Of a stretch of 64,000 nt of DNA, positions 25,313-34,636 are shown one piece after another. The notes below the pieces were generated by a model. The model was not told where the DNA came from. It searched no databases and saw nothing but the letters and a program-made list of their open reading frames with translations. Each line of letters starts with the position of its first letter. The first letter of the stretch is position 1. The stretch comes from Paenibacillus contaminans. Lineage in GTDB: Bacteria > Bacillota > Bacilli > Paenibacillales > NBRC-103111. Made by a program: the position numbers and the translations under genes. The stretch covers positions 42,234 through 106,233 of the forward strand of contig NZ_QMFB01000026.1 of the NCBI RefSeq assembly GCF_003285015.1, written 5' to 3'.

Positions 25313-27042
25313 CCCTCTGCCCCGCCTCTCATGGTGAAGTGAAACGTGCTTCCTTGTCCCGCTTGGCTTTCCGCCCATATGCTCCCGCCGCTCCGCTCGA
25401 CGAACTGTCGGCTTACGAGCAGTCCGAGTCCGGCCCCCTTCTCCCCCGAGGTTCCGGCCGACGAGACGAACTGCGCTTCGGTGAAAAGCTGTCGAAGCCG
25501 CTCCTCTTCCATTCCCACCCCACTGTCCCGGACGGATACAGTCACCCTGTCCCCCGAAGGCTGGGCATACACCTCGACCGAACCTCCCGGACCGGTGAAC
25601 TTGATCGCATTGGACAGCAAATTACGGAGGATCAAGCCAAAAGCTTCCCGGTCGGCATATACGCGGGTGCCTAAGCGAATCCGGTTATTCAGGCTAATCT
25701 GCTTGGCATCGCTTGCAATAAGCAGCAATTGGCAGCACTCCTCCACGACCTCAGCCAGTTCAAGCACCTGTGGACGAAGAGTCATATCTTCCCTCTGACT
25801 GCGAAACCACTCTAGCAAATTATGGGTCATTCCGAGCGTATTGCGAATTTGGCCGCCGAGCGTCTCGATAATCTCCCGATGATCCGAGTCAAAGCGATCG
25901 CGATCCGTTTCCAGCAATTCGATGAGCTGGAACTGTACGGCCAGCGGGCTGCGAATATCGTGCGACACGATCGTAAACAGTTGATCCTTCATCCGATTGA
26001 GCTGGGCGATCTGTTCCAGATTCCGTTGCTTCTCCGTAATGTCGACGACGAGGGAGATACTGCCCTGCCCCTGCTTGCGCAAGATATGCAACGGGTATAC
26101 GGTCACGCTGTATATTCTTCTCTCCCCGCCCACTCGAGCGTCAATCTCCACACGGCCCTGCTGCATGGACTTGCACAATTCCCGCCACTCCGGCCAAGCC
26201 GCCAATACGTCCGCCGCATGCCGACCGTCGATAGCCCCGTATCCGATCTCCGAGAACCAATCGGCGGCCCGCTTGTTGCTGTCGATGATCTTGCCTGAAG
26301 CATTCGTAACGACGATGCACTCCTGAAGCGTATCCAGCACAAGATTGCGGGCAAACGGTACGGTAGAGAAAAACTTGATCCGCAGCATAATCAGCAGCAT
26401 CAACGTACCTGTAAATCCGCAATAAACCGACAACGGAAGCATCCAGGACGACCAGTCGGGCTTTATGAGCTTGGCCATCTCAAGGACGACCGGAAATGTA
26501 CTCAGGAACAGAACCCACATCCCCGGTTTGCGAAAGTCGTTGCGAATGCTCCGTATATATTGAAACAGAAAATAGAGACACGCAGCTAAAATGCAGTAAC
26601 AAGCGACCGAAAACGCCATGGAGTAGATCGTTTTCGTCGTCATTAAATGTCCTTGCTCAAGCTCAATCGTGCGATAGATCAGATGAAGCTTGGGATCGAG
26701 CCATGACAGCAGCGACCATAACGCAAAGAACATAAACATCGCGATTTTCCATAGCGGCCTCCCCAGCTTTTCGCGACCGACCAGCTGATACACGAAAAGG
26801 AGAAAAAAAGGGACCATTAAATTCATCGTCGTACTCTGGATATTGCGAAAAAACAGCTTATACGGCAATAGATCGCTGCTTTTCTCCAGAATGACACTGC
26901 TTGAGTAAATCATCCGGCACACAACTACACCGACGAGATAACCTACTCCGCGTTCTTTTCGATATCCATACACAAAGAATAAAATGATACCCGTCATCAT
27001 CAATGAAGCAATCATAAAAACAAGTTCCGCAGTGGAATTCAT
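25309..27042 (-). CDS. Membrane histidine kinase with 7TM sensor, PAS, HisKA and ATPase domains
   Basis: The first ~225 residues of this 577-residue protein hold seven hydrophobic segments, like the histidine-kinase 7TM sensor domain. A PAS domain follows (about 235-345, LQECIVVTNASGKIIDSN). HisKA has TIVSHDIRSPLAV with the phospho-acceptor His near residue 360. HATPase has N-box NLLSNAIKFT, G1 VRDSGVGM and G2 GEKGAGLGLLV. It is cotranscribed with the REC-BTAD regulator. The signal is unknown; 7TM kinases often sense hydrophobic or wall-associated ligands. Confidence 0.93.
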   Translation of the reverse strand: MNSTAELVFMIASLMMTGIILFFVYGYRKERGVGYLVGVVVCRMIYSSSVILEKSSDLLPYKLFFRNIQSTTMNLMVPFFLLFVYQLVGREKLGRPLWKIAMFMFFALWSLLSWLDPKLHLIYRTIELEQGHLMTTKTIYSMAFSVACYCILAACLYFLFQYIRSIRNDFRKPGMWVLFLSTFPVVLEMAKLIKPDWSSWMLPLSVYCGFTGTLMLLIMLRIKFFSTVPFARNLVLDTLQECIVVTNASGKIIDSNKRAADWFSEIGYGAIDGRHAADVLAAWPEWRELCKSMQQGRVEIDARVGGERRIYSVTVYPLHILRKQGQGSISLVVDITEKQRNLEQIAQLNRMKDQLFTIVSHDIRSPLAVQFQLIELLETDRDRFDSDHREIIETLGGQIRNTLGMTHNLLEWFRSQREDMTLRPQVLELAEVVEECCQLLLIASDAKQISLNNRIRLGTRVYADREAFGLILRNLLSNAIKFTGPGGSVEVYAQPSGDRVTVSVRDSGVGMEEERLRQLFTEAQFVSSAGTSGEKGAGLGLLVSRQFVERSGGSIWAESQAGQGSTFHFTMRGGAEG

Positions 27043-27092
27043 GAAGCAGGTCCCTCGAAGTTTGGAGTAAATAGATGGATAACCAGATAAAA

Positions 27093-27136
27093 GTTACCCC
27101 TGTATAGTATACAACACGAAGTGTACGAAGGGTAAC
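27093..27136. other. Inverted repeat upstream of the 7TM-kinase gene
   Basis: GTTACCC at 27093-27099 pairs with GGGTAAC at 27130-27136. The spacer holds TGTATAGTATACA-like sequence that includes a possible minus-strand -10 (TATACT). It may be an operator or a leader hairpin of the kinase gene. The rest of 27043-27429 holds the interspersed repeat at 27154-27208 and otherwise shows no gene. Confidence 0.4.
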
Positions 27137-27153
27137 CTCGTTCATTGCGGCAC

Positions 27154-27208
27154 AAGGATAAACGGCTTCGCCGTCCTAAACGCTTTCGAAGAAAACGACT
27201 TCGTAAGC
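27154..27208. repeat. Interspersed hairpin repeat, copy 1 (55 bp)
   Basis: This 55-bp stretch matches 40170-40224 at 52 of 55 positions with no gaps. It contains small stems (ACGGC-TTC-GCCGT, then CGCTTTC and a CGACTTCG segment). In this copy CGTAAGCG is followed by its complement CGCTTACG. It lies between divergent genes. Confidence 0.8.
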
Positions 27209-27429
27209 GTACGCTTACGGACAGGGCTATTAAAGTAATAAGTAAATTGTTACAATGTACTAAAGTCCCATTTTTTCGCAAGTTTCATAGTCTAGTTAGT
27301 TTGGGTTGGGAGGTAAGATAGGAAGCAAGACCTTATCGGTTATGTTCCACAAGGCAGAAAGCCATTAGCTGCCGCCCGTGAACAAGGCCATTCATACCTG
27401 ATAGAATTAGAAAAAGGAGAATAGAGAAA

Positions 27430-30400
27430 GTGTATATGATGAGATGCAACTCTGCTAATACTAGAGCGGTTTCCGTACTAATGAGCTTTTTATTGGTCGT
27501 TCTTTCGCTAGTGTCATTCATTGCAGTCGGAAGCAAGGCGTTTGCCGAAGGAGCCTACGAACCAATTGATGAGGTAACACCCGCTTACTCGGGACCTTTG
27601 AGCTGGAATCACTATTCCTCTCCGAGGAACAACAGTACAATCCCGCTTCCAGGGACTTTCAATTATTCTCTGATGGCATTGGATATTGACGACAACGACG
27701 ACATCTATACGGTAGGTACCAAAAATTCTACAGGTATAGTCACTATGACCGGTGTGGTAGAGAAAATATCCGACAACGGCCGGACGGTCACAGACATTAC
27801 CTACAACGCCAATCTAATTAATCCGCGGGGGATAGCGGTAGACAAAAACGGAAACGTTTACGTTACCGATAATAGCACCCTCGGCCCAGGCAGTGTCGGC
27901 AGAATCCTAAAGCTGCCTCATGGAACGAATTCATGGGTACCCATTACAGGCACACAAACGTTCAGAATTGCGCTAGGCGTTGCGGCAGATGACCAAGGCA
28001 ATGTGTTTGTCACCGAATATAGTGGAACCAACAACCCCTTATCACCTACTGGGAATGTTTTTATGCTGCCTAGCGGCGGGAGTTCATGGGTTAATATTAA
28101 TGGAGTGGCTACGTCGTTCTATGTTCCGTGGGACATTGCGGCTGACGGTGAAGGAAATGTATTCGTAAGTGATTCATCGCCTGTGAATGGCTTCTCTGTC
28201 GTTCAAAAGCGTCCTCCTGGTCCTCCCACTCCTCTTGGAGGTAACATCTGGACGAATATCGCGCCTTCGGCAGGGCAAGCCAACTCGTTTTTCGCTGCCG
28301 GCATCAGTGTCGATAAATTCGATAATGTATATACAATAGGCTTAGGCGGCGGTGTAAACAAACTGAGGTACAATGGCGGCCAGAACGATTGGACAAATAT
28401 TGCGGTTACATCCGATTCTTTATCTGTCTCCGCATTTGATGTAGCCGCAGACAGCTCCGGTTACTTTTACAGCACCAATCTCGTTTACGGCAACGTTTCC
28501 AAGCTGATGGCGTCTGTTACCTATAATGCCAATGGCGGGAGCGGGACCGCACCAATTGACCTTGTCGGGTACGAGCCGTACGAATCGGCTATCGTAGCAG
28601 GCAACTCAGGCAGTCTAGCGAGATCGGGTTATCTGTTTAACGGCTGGGCCACCGCCTCAAATGCGACTGTTCCTGAATATGTACCTGGAGATACGATCAC
28701 TTTGACGCAAAGCGTGACCTTATATGCCGTATGGTCTCCGCTGTTAACTATCACATACAACGGTAACGGCAGCACGGGCGGCAGTGTTCCTACTGCTCCC
28801 GGATATAAGTCGGGTGATACGGCTATCGTGAACGGCAATACAGGTAATTTGGTGAAAACAGGACACGTATTTGAAGGCTGGAAGAGCACTTCCGATCCTT
28901 TAACGGGGATTACTTACGCTCCGGGCGATACGATCACTATGACACAAAGCATAACGCTGTATGCCAATTGGACACCGGTGTCGACAATCTCTTACAACGG
29001 CAACGGCAATACGGGCGGAAGCGTGCCGGTTGATAGCGGAGCTTACAAACAAGGCGTAACAGCTACGGTTTATGGCAATACCGGCAATCTCGTAAAACCC
29101 TATCACATCTTCGGTGGATGGACCACAGGTTCTGGCGTCACGGAAGGTACTTATGCCCCGGGAGAAACATTCACTATCACGGGTAATGTCATTTTTTATG
29201 CGAAGTGGATTCAGATCCCTAAGTATCTCGTTACCTACCAGGCTGGAATTGGAGGAAGCCTGAGCGGCTCGGTCACCGAATCGGTTTACAGTGGAAGCTT
29301 CCCTGTTTCAGTGCCGACAGCAACTCCTGAGCTAGGAAATACGTTTCTTGGCTGGAGCAAAGATGGAGGAGCAACACTCCTGACAAGTCTCCAACTGGCA
29401 TCTACTGATGTAACAGAAGATATTACATATACGGCATACTTTAAGCCTCCTGTAACCTTATCAAGCCTTACGCTGGACAGCGCGGGCTATACACTGGAGC
29501 GGGGTTCTACACACCAAACCGTAACGACTGCGGTGTATTCCGACAATAGCACGTTCACGCTTTCCTCGGGCGTTACGTATTCCTCGAGCAATGCGAATGT
29601 CGCTTCGGTGAACGGCACCGGTTTGGTGACTGCCCTCAATGACGGACAGACGGTCATTACCGCCACATATGGAGACAAGCAGGCTCAAGCGATTGTAACG
29701 GTCTATTCGCACGAATCCTCCGGTGGCGGCGGCGGCTCAACGCCTTCTAACCCCGGTTTTCAAATCATCGTCGACGGTGTGATTCAGGAACAGCTGGCGA
29801 CCGCTCAACGAACGACAGTGAACGGTCGGAACGTTACAACGATTACGCTGGACAACAAGAAAGTAATGGACAAGCTGGAGAAAGAAAACAACAATCTGAT
29901 TACCATTCCGGTAAGCGGCGATAGCGATGTTGTGGTTGGCCAATTGAACGGCAGCTTAGTGAAATCCCTGCAATCGAAGGATGCGTTAATCCGGATTGTA
30001 ACCGACAAAGCGATTTACACGCTGCCGGCATCGCAAATCAATATCGATAACCTCTCTTCTCAGGCGGGATCCGGCGTGAAGCTGGAAGACATCACGATCA
30101 ACATCCAAATCTCCGAAACGCCAAAAGACAAGGCTACCCAAGTAGAGGGAGCGGCTAAGCAAAATCAGTACACGCTCGTCGGAGCACCGGTTGACTTCGA
30201 GGTTACCGCTTCCTACGGTACCCGGACGGTTCCGGCGAACAAATTTAACAGCTATGTAGAACGGAAGATTGTCCTTCCCGACGGAACCGATGCAAGTGAT
30301 GTGACTACAGGCGTAGTATGGACGGAAGACCGCAAGCTGGGTCATGTGCCAACCATTGTCGTGAAAGAGAACGGCAAGACATACGCTATTATCAATAGCT

Positions 30401-31005
30401 TGACCAACAGCACGTATTCCGTCGTTTACAACCCTCGCGAAATGAATGACGTAAAGGGGCATTGGGCGCAAGCCGATGTCAACGACATGAGCTCCCGCCT
30501 TATCGTAAACGGCATGACGGCAACGGATTTCCATCCTGACGCATCGATTACGAGAGCGGAGTTTGTGGCAATCGTCACACGAGGTCTTGGCATTCAAGAA
30601 AACGCATATGCCGATTCCTTTAAAGATGTTACGATCAACAGCTGGTATGCACGAACGGTACAAGCCGCTATCGACTACAAGCTGATTGACGGTTACGAGG
30701 ACGGCACATTCCGTCCGGATCAGAACATCACCCGGCAAGAAGCAACGGCTGTGTTGGCACGCGCTGCAAGTATCGCAAAGCTGAAATCGGAACTGCCTGC
30801 TGCAGAGGTTACTCGCGTATTGTCAACATTTAAGGACGGCAGCGAAATAGCGAGCTGGGCACGGACGAACGTCGCCGCTGCGATCAGCCTTAACCTTATG
30901 AACGGACGAGGCGAAAAGCTGGAAGTTGACGCTAATCTGACTCGTGCCGAAACGGCTGCTCTTGTACGCCGCCTGTTGCAAGCTGCAAAACTGATTAATT
31001 CATAA
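27430..31005 (+). CDS. Large SLH-anchored surface protein with NHL-like propeller, InlB-type repeats and Ig-like domain
   Basis: Translation probably starts at GTG 27430 (AAAAGGAGAATAG site), with ATG 27436 as an alternative; 1191 residues. After a Sec signal peptide (cleavage near AFAEG) come NHL-like repeats (GIAVDKNGNVYVTD, GVAADDQGNVFVTE, DIAADGEGNVFVSD). Three Listeria-Bacteroides/InlB-type repeats follow (YNANGGSG...GYLFNGWA...TLYAVW), with a fourth divergent one. A Big_2 Ig-like domain (about 670-760), a Gly-rich hinge, a conserved pre-SLH domain and three SLH motifs complete it. It is likely a wall-bound adhesin or sensor scaffold. It is divergent from the two-component operon. Confidence 0.92.
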   Translation: MYMMRCNSANTRAVSVLMSFLLVVLSLVSFIAVGSKAFAEGAYEPIDEVTPAYSGPLSWNHYSSPRNNSTIPLPGTFNYSLMALDIDDNDDIYTVGTKNSTGIVTMTGVVEKISDNGRTVTDITYNANLINPRGIAVDKNGNVYVTDNSTLGPGSVGRILKLPHGTNSWVPITGTQTFRIALGVAADDQGNVFVTEYSGTNNPLSPTGNVFMLPSGGSSWVNINGVATSFYVPWDIAADGEGNVFVSDSSPVNGFSVVQKRPPGPPTPLGGNIWTNIAPSAGQANSFFAAGISVDKFDNVYTIGLGGGVNKLRYNGGQNDWTNIAVTSDSLSVSAFDVAADSSGYFYSTNLVYGNVSKLMASVTYNANGGSGTAPIDLVGYEPYESAIVAGNSGSLARSGYLFNGWATASNATVPEYVPGDTITLTQSVTLYAVWSPLLTITYNGNGSTGGSVPTAPGYKSGDTAIVNGNTGNLVKTGHVFEGWKSTSDPLTGITYAPGDTITMTQSITLYANWTPVSTISYNGNGNTGGSVPVDSGAYKQGVTATVYGNTGNLVKPYHIFGGWTTGSGVTEGTYAPGETFTITGNVIFYAKWIQIPKYLVTYQAGIGGSLSGSVTESVYSGSFPVSVPTATPELGNTFLGWSKDGGATLLTSLQLASTDVTEDITYTAYFKPPVTLSSLTLDSAGYTLERGSTHQTVTTAVYSDNSTFTLSSGVTYSSSNANVASVNGTGLVTALNDGQTVITATYGDKQAQAIVTVYSHESSGGGGGSTPSNPGFQIIVDGVIQEQLATAQRTTVNGRNVTTITLDNKKVMDKLEKENNNLITIPVSGDSDVVVGQLNGSLVKSLQSKDALIRIVTDKAIYTLPASQINIDNLSSQAGSGVKLEDITINIQISETPKDKATQVEGAAKQNQYTLVGAPVDFEVTASYGTRTVPANKFNSYVERKIVLPDGTDASDVTTGVVWTEDRKLGHVPTIVVKENGKTYAIINSLTNSTYSVVYNPREMNDVKGHWAQADVNDMSSRLIVNGMTATDFHPDASITRAEFVAIVTRGLGIQENAYADSFKDVTINSWYARTVQAAIDYKLIDGYEDGTFRPDQNITRQEATAVLARAASIAKLKSELPAAEVTRVLSTFKDGSEIASWARTNVAAAISLNLMNGRGEKLEVDANLTRAETAALVRRLLQAAKLINS

Positions 31006-31019
31006 AGGTTTCCCGATAA

Positions 31020-31059
31020 GGGCCGTCCCAGGCAAAACCGCCATTGGGGCGGCCCTTTA
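31020..31059 (+). terminator. Terminator of the large SLH gene
   Basis: GGGCCGTCCC pairs with GGGGCGGCCC (one G-T pair), followed by TTTAT, 15 bp after the stop codon. Confidence 0.8.
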
Positions 31060-31110
31060 TATGTCACTGTCGACTTCCCGGATGACACGGCGGCTGGCCA
31101 CATTTTCTAT

Positions 31111-31983
31111 TTAATTCGGTGGACAAAATGGAGTAGGATCAAGCGGCGAGAGCAATCTCACTATATGCTTAATGTGCTCAATCGATTGCCACGTGTACAG
31201 GTCATTTATGCGGCCAGAATCGTTCGGTTGACGAGCCGCGACCAAATACGGATTGGAGATGGGCGGCATAAATTCCATCGTGATCGCCCCTTGATACCCG
31301 ATTTCCATGAATGTCCTCATCACTTCCTTAAAATCGGTCATACCCAATCCAGCGGCTTCTCTAGTATTGTCAGCAATATGAACATGGATCAAATAAGGGG
31401 CGATGTTTCGAATCGCACTACTTAGATTTCGTTCTTCAATGCTCATATGAAACAGATCCGCCATCAGCTTAACGCTGTCTACATAAACTTGCTCCACTAA
31501 CTTTTTAGCATCCTCTAAGCGGTTCACCAAGTAAGTCTCAAATCGATTGAGCGCTTCGATTGCGAGAGAAATATGGTTGGCAGACGCGTAGTTTCCCGCT
31601 TCTCTCAGGCTTTCCACAGCACAATTCCATTCATCCTCGGATGTCGATTCCGGGCCGTTCTTCCCTACAGAAGAAGGAACGACAATGACCAGCGGAGCTC
31701 CCAGCGCTACGGCCATATCTACACAATCCTTTACATACTGCACCGCGGAGTGCCGAATGTCCGGATTCGCGCTGGATAGGTCCCTGTCCTTTGTGAAAAT
31801 ACCGCAAATGGACGTGCATTGAAGCTCGTATTTCCAGAGCAATCGCTTTACTTCTGCAAGATTCAATGATTGGGGCTCGCCTGCCATTTCTACGCCATCG
31901 TAACCGAAACGCCGCAGTCGTTGAAAACTGGTTTCCATGTCTTCATTTCCATAAATCCATTGCGTGACGCTGTATGAAAACAT
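31111..31983 (-). CDS. Sugar phosphate isomerase/epimerase (AP endonuclease 2 family TIM barrel)
   Basis: The 290-residue protein has the family pattern of metal-coordinating acidic and His residues on barrel strands: GYDGVEMAG near residue 30, AIEALNRFETY near 145, KLMADLFHMSIEE near 178, HVHIADNTREA near 207 and GAITMEFMPP near 240. Such enzymes epimerise or isomerise sugars or inositol derivatives using a divalent metal. The start at 31983 follows a very strong GGAAGGAGGAGGAAG site. It stands alone, and an inverted repeat sits in its promoter region. The exact substrate cannot be told. Confidence 0.88.
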   Translation of the reverse strand: MFSYSVTQWIYGNEDMETSFQRLRRFGYDGVEMAGEPQSLNLAEVKRLLWKYELQCTSICGIFTKDRDLSSANPDIRHSAVQYVKDCVDMAVALGAPLVIVVPSSVGKNGPESTSEDEWNCAVESLREAGNYASANHISLAIEALNRFETYLVNRLEDAKKLVEQVYVDSVKLMADLFHMSIEERNLSSAIRNIAPYLIHVHIADNTREAAGLGMTDFKEVMRTFMEIGYQGAITMEFMPPISNPYLVAARQPNDSGRINDLYTWQSIEHIKHIVRLLSPLDPTPFCPPN

Positions 31984-31997
31984 ATCTTCCTCCTCCT

Positions 31998-32041
31998 TCC
32001 GATATGGATGTACTTGATCTTTCTGACATCACTATATCGGA
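31998..32041. promoter_or_regulatory. Inverted repeat TCCGATAT...ATATCGGA upstream of the isomerase gene
   Basis: Perfect 8-bp arms lie at 31998-32005 and 32034-32041, and the right arm overlaps a possible minus-strand -10 (TATAGT). It could be an operator. The 544-bp stretch 31984-32527 otherwise holds one possible small gene (32200-32319) and the exporter terminator (32387-32425). Confidence 0.4.
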
Positions 32042-32199
32042 AAAGAACAGACCGGAAAATGGAACGAAGCGGTTTTCATATGGAGTAATGTAGTTATCTG
32101 CATAGATCGGATAGCCGCTTCAATCCTACCAAAATACCCATACATCGTTACGATTAAATAGGCTGCATATTGTCCGATTGTATCAAACGATTCCAACAC

Positions 32200-32319
32200 C
32201 TATTGGCAAAATAGGAAATGTTCCTTGGCGAGCTGCAGTGCCGCAGCATCCGTCGCAGTGCGTTTGCTGACACGAACGACCCACGTATCCTGGGTGACCA
32301 CAAGCGCTGACCGTCCCAT
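32200..32319 (-). CDS. Possible 39-residue small protein
   Basis: ATG 32319 is preceded by AGGGAG at a spacing of eight bases and opens a frame of 39 codons (MGRSALVVTQDTWVVRVSK at the start, then an Ala/Leu-rich helix-like segment). The composition looks protein-like, with alternating hydrophobics and a possible strand-helix pattern. I do not recognise it. It may be a real small gene or the end of a decayed one. It lies downstream of the multidrug exporter genes and past their terminator. Confidence 0.3.
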   Translation of the reverse strand: MGRSALVVTQDTWVVRVSKRTATDAAALQLAKEHFLFCQ

Positions 32320-32386
32320 TGCATGACTCCCTGCACATCGTTCCATTCTCCCAATTTGAAACCGCTCCCCCAAATCAACACAAGAA

Positions 32387-32425
32387 GCCGTATGTTCGCC
32401 CTTTCGTAAAAGGCGTACATACGGC
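32387..32425 (-). terminator. Terminator-like hairpin after the multidrug exporter operon
   Basis: GCCGTATGT-CGCC (from 32387) pairs with GGCG-ACATACGGC (to 32425), a stem of about 14 bp with one mismatch. The following sequence on the minus strand is TTCTTGTG, a weak T tract. Confidence 0.65.
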
Positions 32426-32527
32426 TGTGGCGGGTTATTAGAGAGAGCACGCCGGCACTCGTGAAGCGTATGGATTTACATTTACAAAAACGAGCAGTTG
32501 CACCAGCAACGCCACTTCCATCTCCCA

Positions 32528-34636
32528 TCATCGAGCCGTCTGCATCCCCCGCTGCTCCTTATATTGAAGCTCGAAGAGCCGGTAATACGAGCCGCGCTGC
32601 GCCAGCAGCTGGAAGTGGCTGCCGATCTCGCGCACCTTTCCTTTGTGCATGACGATGATCTGATCGGCATGCTGAATCGTCGACAGCCTGTGCGCGACGA
32701 TCAGCGTCGTGCGGCCGCGCGAAATGTTATGCAGCGCATCTTGGACGACAAGCTCCGTTTCCGTATCGATATTCGAGGTCGCTTCGTCCAGAATCAGGAT
32801 TTGCGGCCGGAAGGCGATCGCCCTTGCGAAGGACAGCAGCTGCCGCTGGCCGAGGGAAAGCGTAACCCCCCGCTCGCCCAACGCGGTCTTCATGCCTTGC
32901 GGCTGCCGGGCGATAAAGTCGTTCATGTGCACCATCCGTACCGCCTCGGCCACCTGCTCATCGGTAATCGCTTCATTATTCAAGCGTATATTCGAAGCGA
33001 TATCGCCGGTGAACAGAAAGACGTCCTGCTGCACGATACTGACCGCATGGCGAAGCTCATCGAGCGGAATCTCTCGGATATCGATGCCGTCCAGCTTGAT
33101 CGCCCCCTTCTGCACATCGTAAAAGCGGTTGATCAGCTGGATGATCGAGCTTTTGCCCGCTCCTGTCGCTCCTACGAACGCCACCGTCTGTCCCGGCGAA
33201 ATGCGGAAGCTGACGTCCTTCAGCACCCAATCTTCGCCGTTGTAGGCGAACCATACGTTCTCGAACGCAATTTCACCGCGCACCTGCTTCGGCAGGCTGA
33301 TCGGCTTGGCCGCGTCGACGATCGCCGGTTTTTCGTCCAGCATATCGAAAATACGCTCCGCACCGACCATGGCGGTTTGAATTTGGTTGTATTTCTCCGC
33401 GAGGCTCATAAGCGGCTGGAAAAACTGCCGGATATAATGCGTGAACGCATAGACGACCCCAAACGTAACCGCGCCGTCAATTACTTTTACCCCGCCGTAC
33501 CAGAGCAGCAGCGCAATCGAAACGTTCCCCAGCATGCCGATCGCCGGATGAAAAATCGAGTTGACGACCGTACCGACCATACCCGCTTTATAATTTTCCT
33601 TATTGAGCTTATCGAACTGCTCCCATTGCCGTTCTTCGCGGACGAACAGCTGCGTGATGCGGATACCGGACAAATTTTCCGCAAGAAACGAATTCAGCCG
33701 GGCCAAAATAATGCGCGACCGCCGCTGCGCGTTCCGGACGATATGCCGGTAAATGACCGTGAACAGGAACAGTACCGGCAGCACCGCGAAGGCGAGCAGC
33801 GACAACTTGACGCTCATCTGCAGCATAACGAAAACGATCCCGATGATGATGATGATGTCTTTTACAAGATTAACGACGACCTGCGAATACATCTGGTTAA
33901 GCGATTCCGTATCCTGCGTGACGCGTACGACAAGCCTCCCCACCGGATTGCGGTCGAAATACGACATCGACATCCGGCTTAGATGCTCGAACAGCTTCTG
34001 CCTGATCGCGAAAATAATGCTCTGTCCCGTATACTGCAGCAGGTTGCTCTGCACATAGTTCAGAACGGCCGCTCCGACTACCGCCAGCAAGAACAGCAAG
34101 CCAAGCGTAACGAAGCCTGTATAATCCTGCTGCAGGAACTGCTTGACGGCCTCATCGTCAAGCTCCGCCGCCGCGTACCGTTCCGTTCCGGCCTGCAGCA
34201 CGGCGGCACCGTTCTCCCGCACCAGCTTGAGCTCTTCCTGCTTGGCCGGAAGCCAGCCGTCTATCATCCAATGGGAGCCTTCTACTTCGACGATTTGCTT
34301 CCTCTGCAAGGAAGGCTCCTCGGCGACCGATGCGACCTCCTTCTCCGATATCCGCACATAGGCGTACTCGCCGTACACGACAGGATCGCCCAGCTTCCCG
34401 AGCTTGCCCGACTCCGCTGCCGGAGCGGCCGCCATCGGCTTATTAATGCCGTTGATGTGCTCGTCGATCGCCATTTTCATAAGATACGGCCTTGCAAGAT
34501 CGGCTACGACGATCAGGAAAGCAAGGGCAATGCAAAGCACGATCATTTTCCAATAAGGCTTCGCGAACGCCATCATCCTCACAATCAGCTGCGAATCCTT
34601 AATCCCGACGACTTCCTTCTCCTTATGAATGCTCAT
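32528..34636 (-). CDS. Multidrug ABC exporter half-transporter, BmrD/YheH-like
   Basis: The 702-residue protein is an ABC half-transporter: membrane domain to about residue 430, then an ATPase with Walker A (GATGAGKSS), Walker B LILDEATS with the catalytic Glu, and H-loop AHRLS. The ABC signature is LSLGQ instead of LSGGQ. A ~100-residue insertion between the first two membrane helices (about 62-165) matches the long extracellular loop of BmrD/YheH, whose B. subtilis member is 673 residues. Its start overlaps the stop of the partner gene by ATGA. With that partner it should form an asymmetric heterodimeric drug exporter with one degenerate ATP site. Confidence 0.9.
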   Translation of the reverse strand: MSIHKEKEVVGIKDSQLIVRMMAFAKPYWKMIVLCIALAFLIVVADLARPYLMKMAIDEHINGINKPMAAAPAAESGKLGKLGDPVVYGEYAYVRISEKEVASVAEEPSLQRKQIVEVEGSHWMIDGWLPAKQEELKLVRENGAAVLQAGTERYAAAELDDEAVKQFLQQDYTGFVTLGLLFLLAVVGAAVLNYVQSNLLQYTGQSIIFAIRQKLFEHLSRMSMSYFDRNPVGRLVVRVTQDTESLNQMYSQVVVNLVKDIIIIIGIVFVMLQMSVKLSLLAFAVLPVLFLFTVIYRHIVRNAQRRSRIILARLNSFLAENLSGIRITQLFVREERQWEQFDKLNKENYKAGMVGTVVNSIFHPAIGMLGNVSIALLLWYGGVKVIDGAVTFGVVYAFTHYIRQFFQPLMSLAEKYNQIQTAMVGAERIFDMLDEKPAIVDAAKPISLPKQVRGEIAFENVWFAYNGEDWVLKDVSFRISPGQTVAFVGATGAGKSSIIQLINRFYDVQKGAIKLDGIDIREIPLDELRHAVSIVQQDVFLFTGDIASNIRLNNEAITDEQVAEAVRMVHMNDFIARQPQGMKTALGERGVTLSLGQRQLLSFARAIAFRPQILILDEATSNIDTETELVVQDALHNISRGRTTLIVAHRLSTIQHADQIIVMHKGKVREIGSHFQLLAQRGSYYRLFELQYKEQRGMQTAR

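Noticed and set aside
32154..32531. A 125-codon minus-strand open frame downstream of the exporter
   Set aside because: It runs through the terminator hairpin, has an odd Arg/Cys/Trp-rich composition, and a better small frame with a ribosome site lies in another phase.
32498..33982. A 494-codon plus-strand open frame
   Set aside because: It lies entirely opposite the BmrD-like exporter gene, whose ABC motifs are unmistakable. The antisense product has no domain, a poor composition and no ribosome site.
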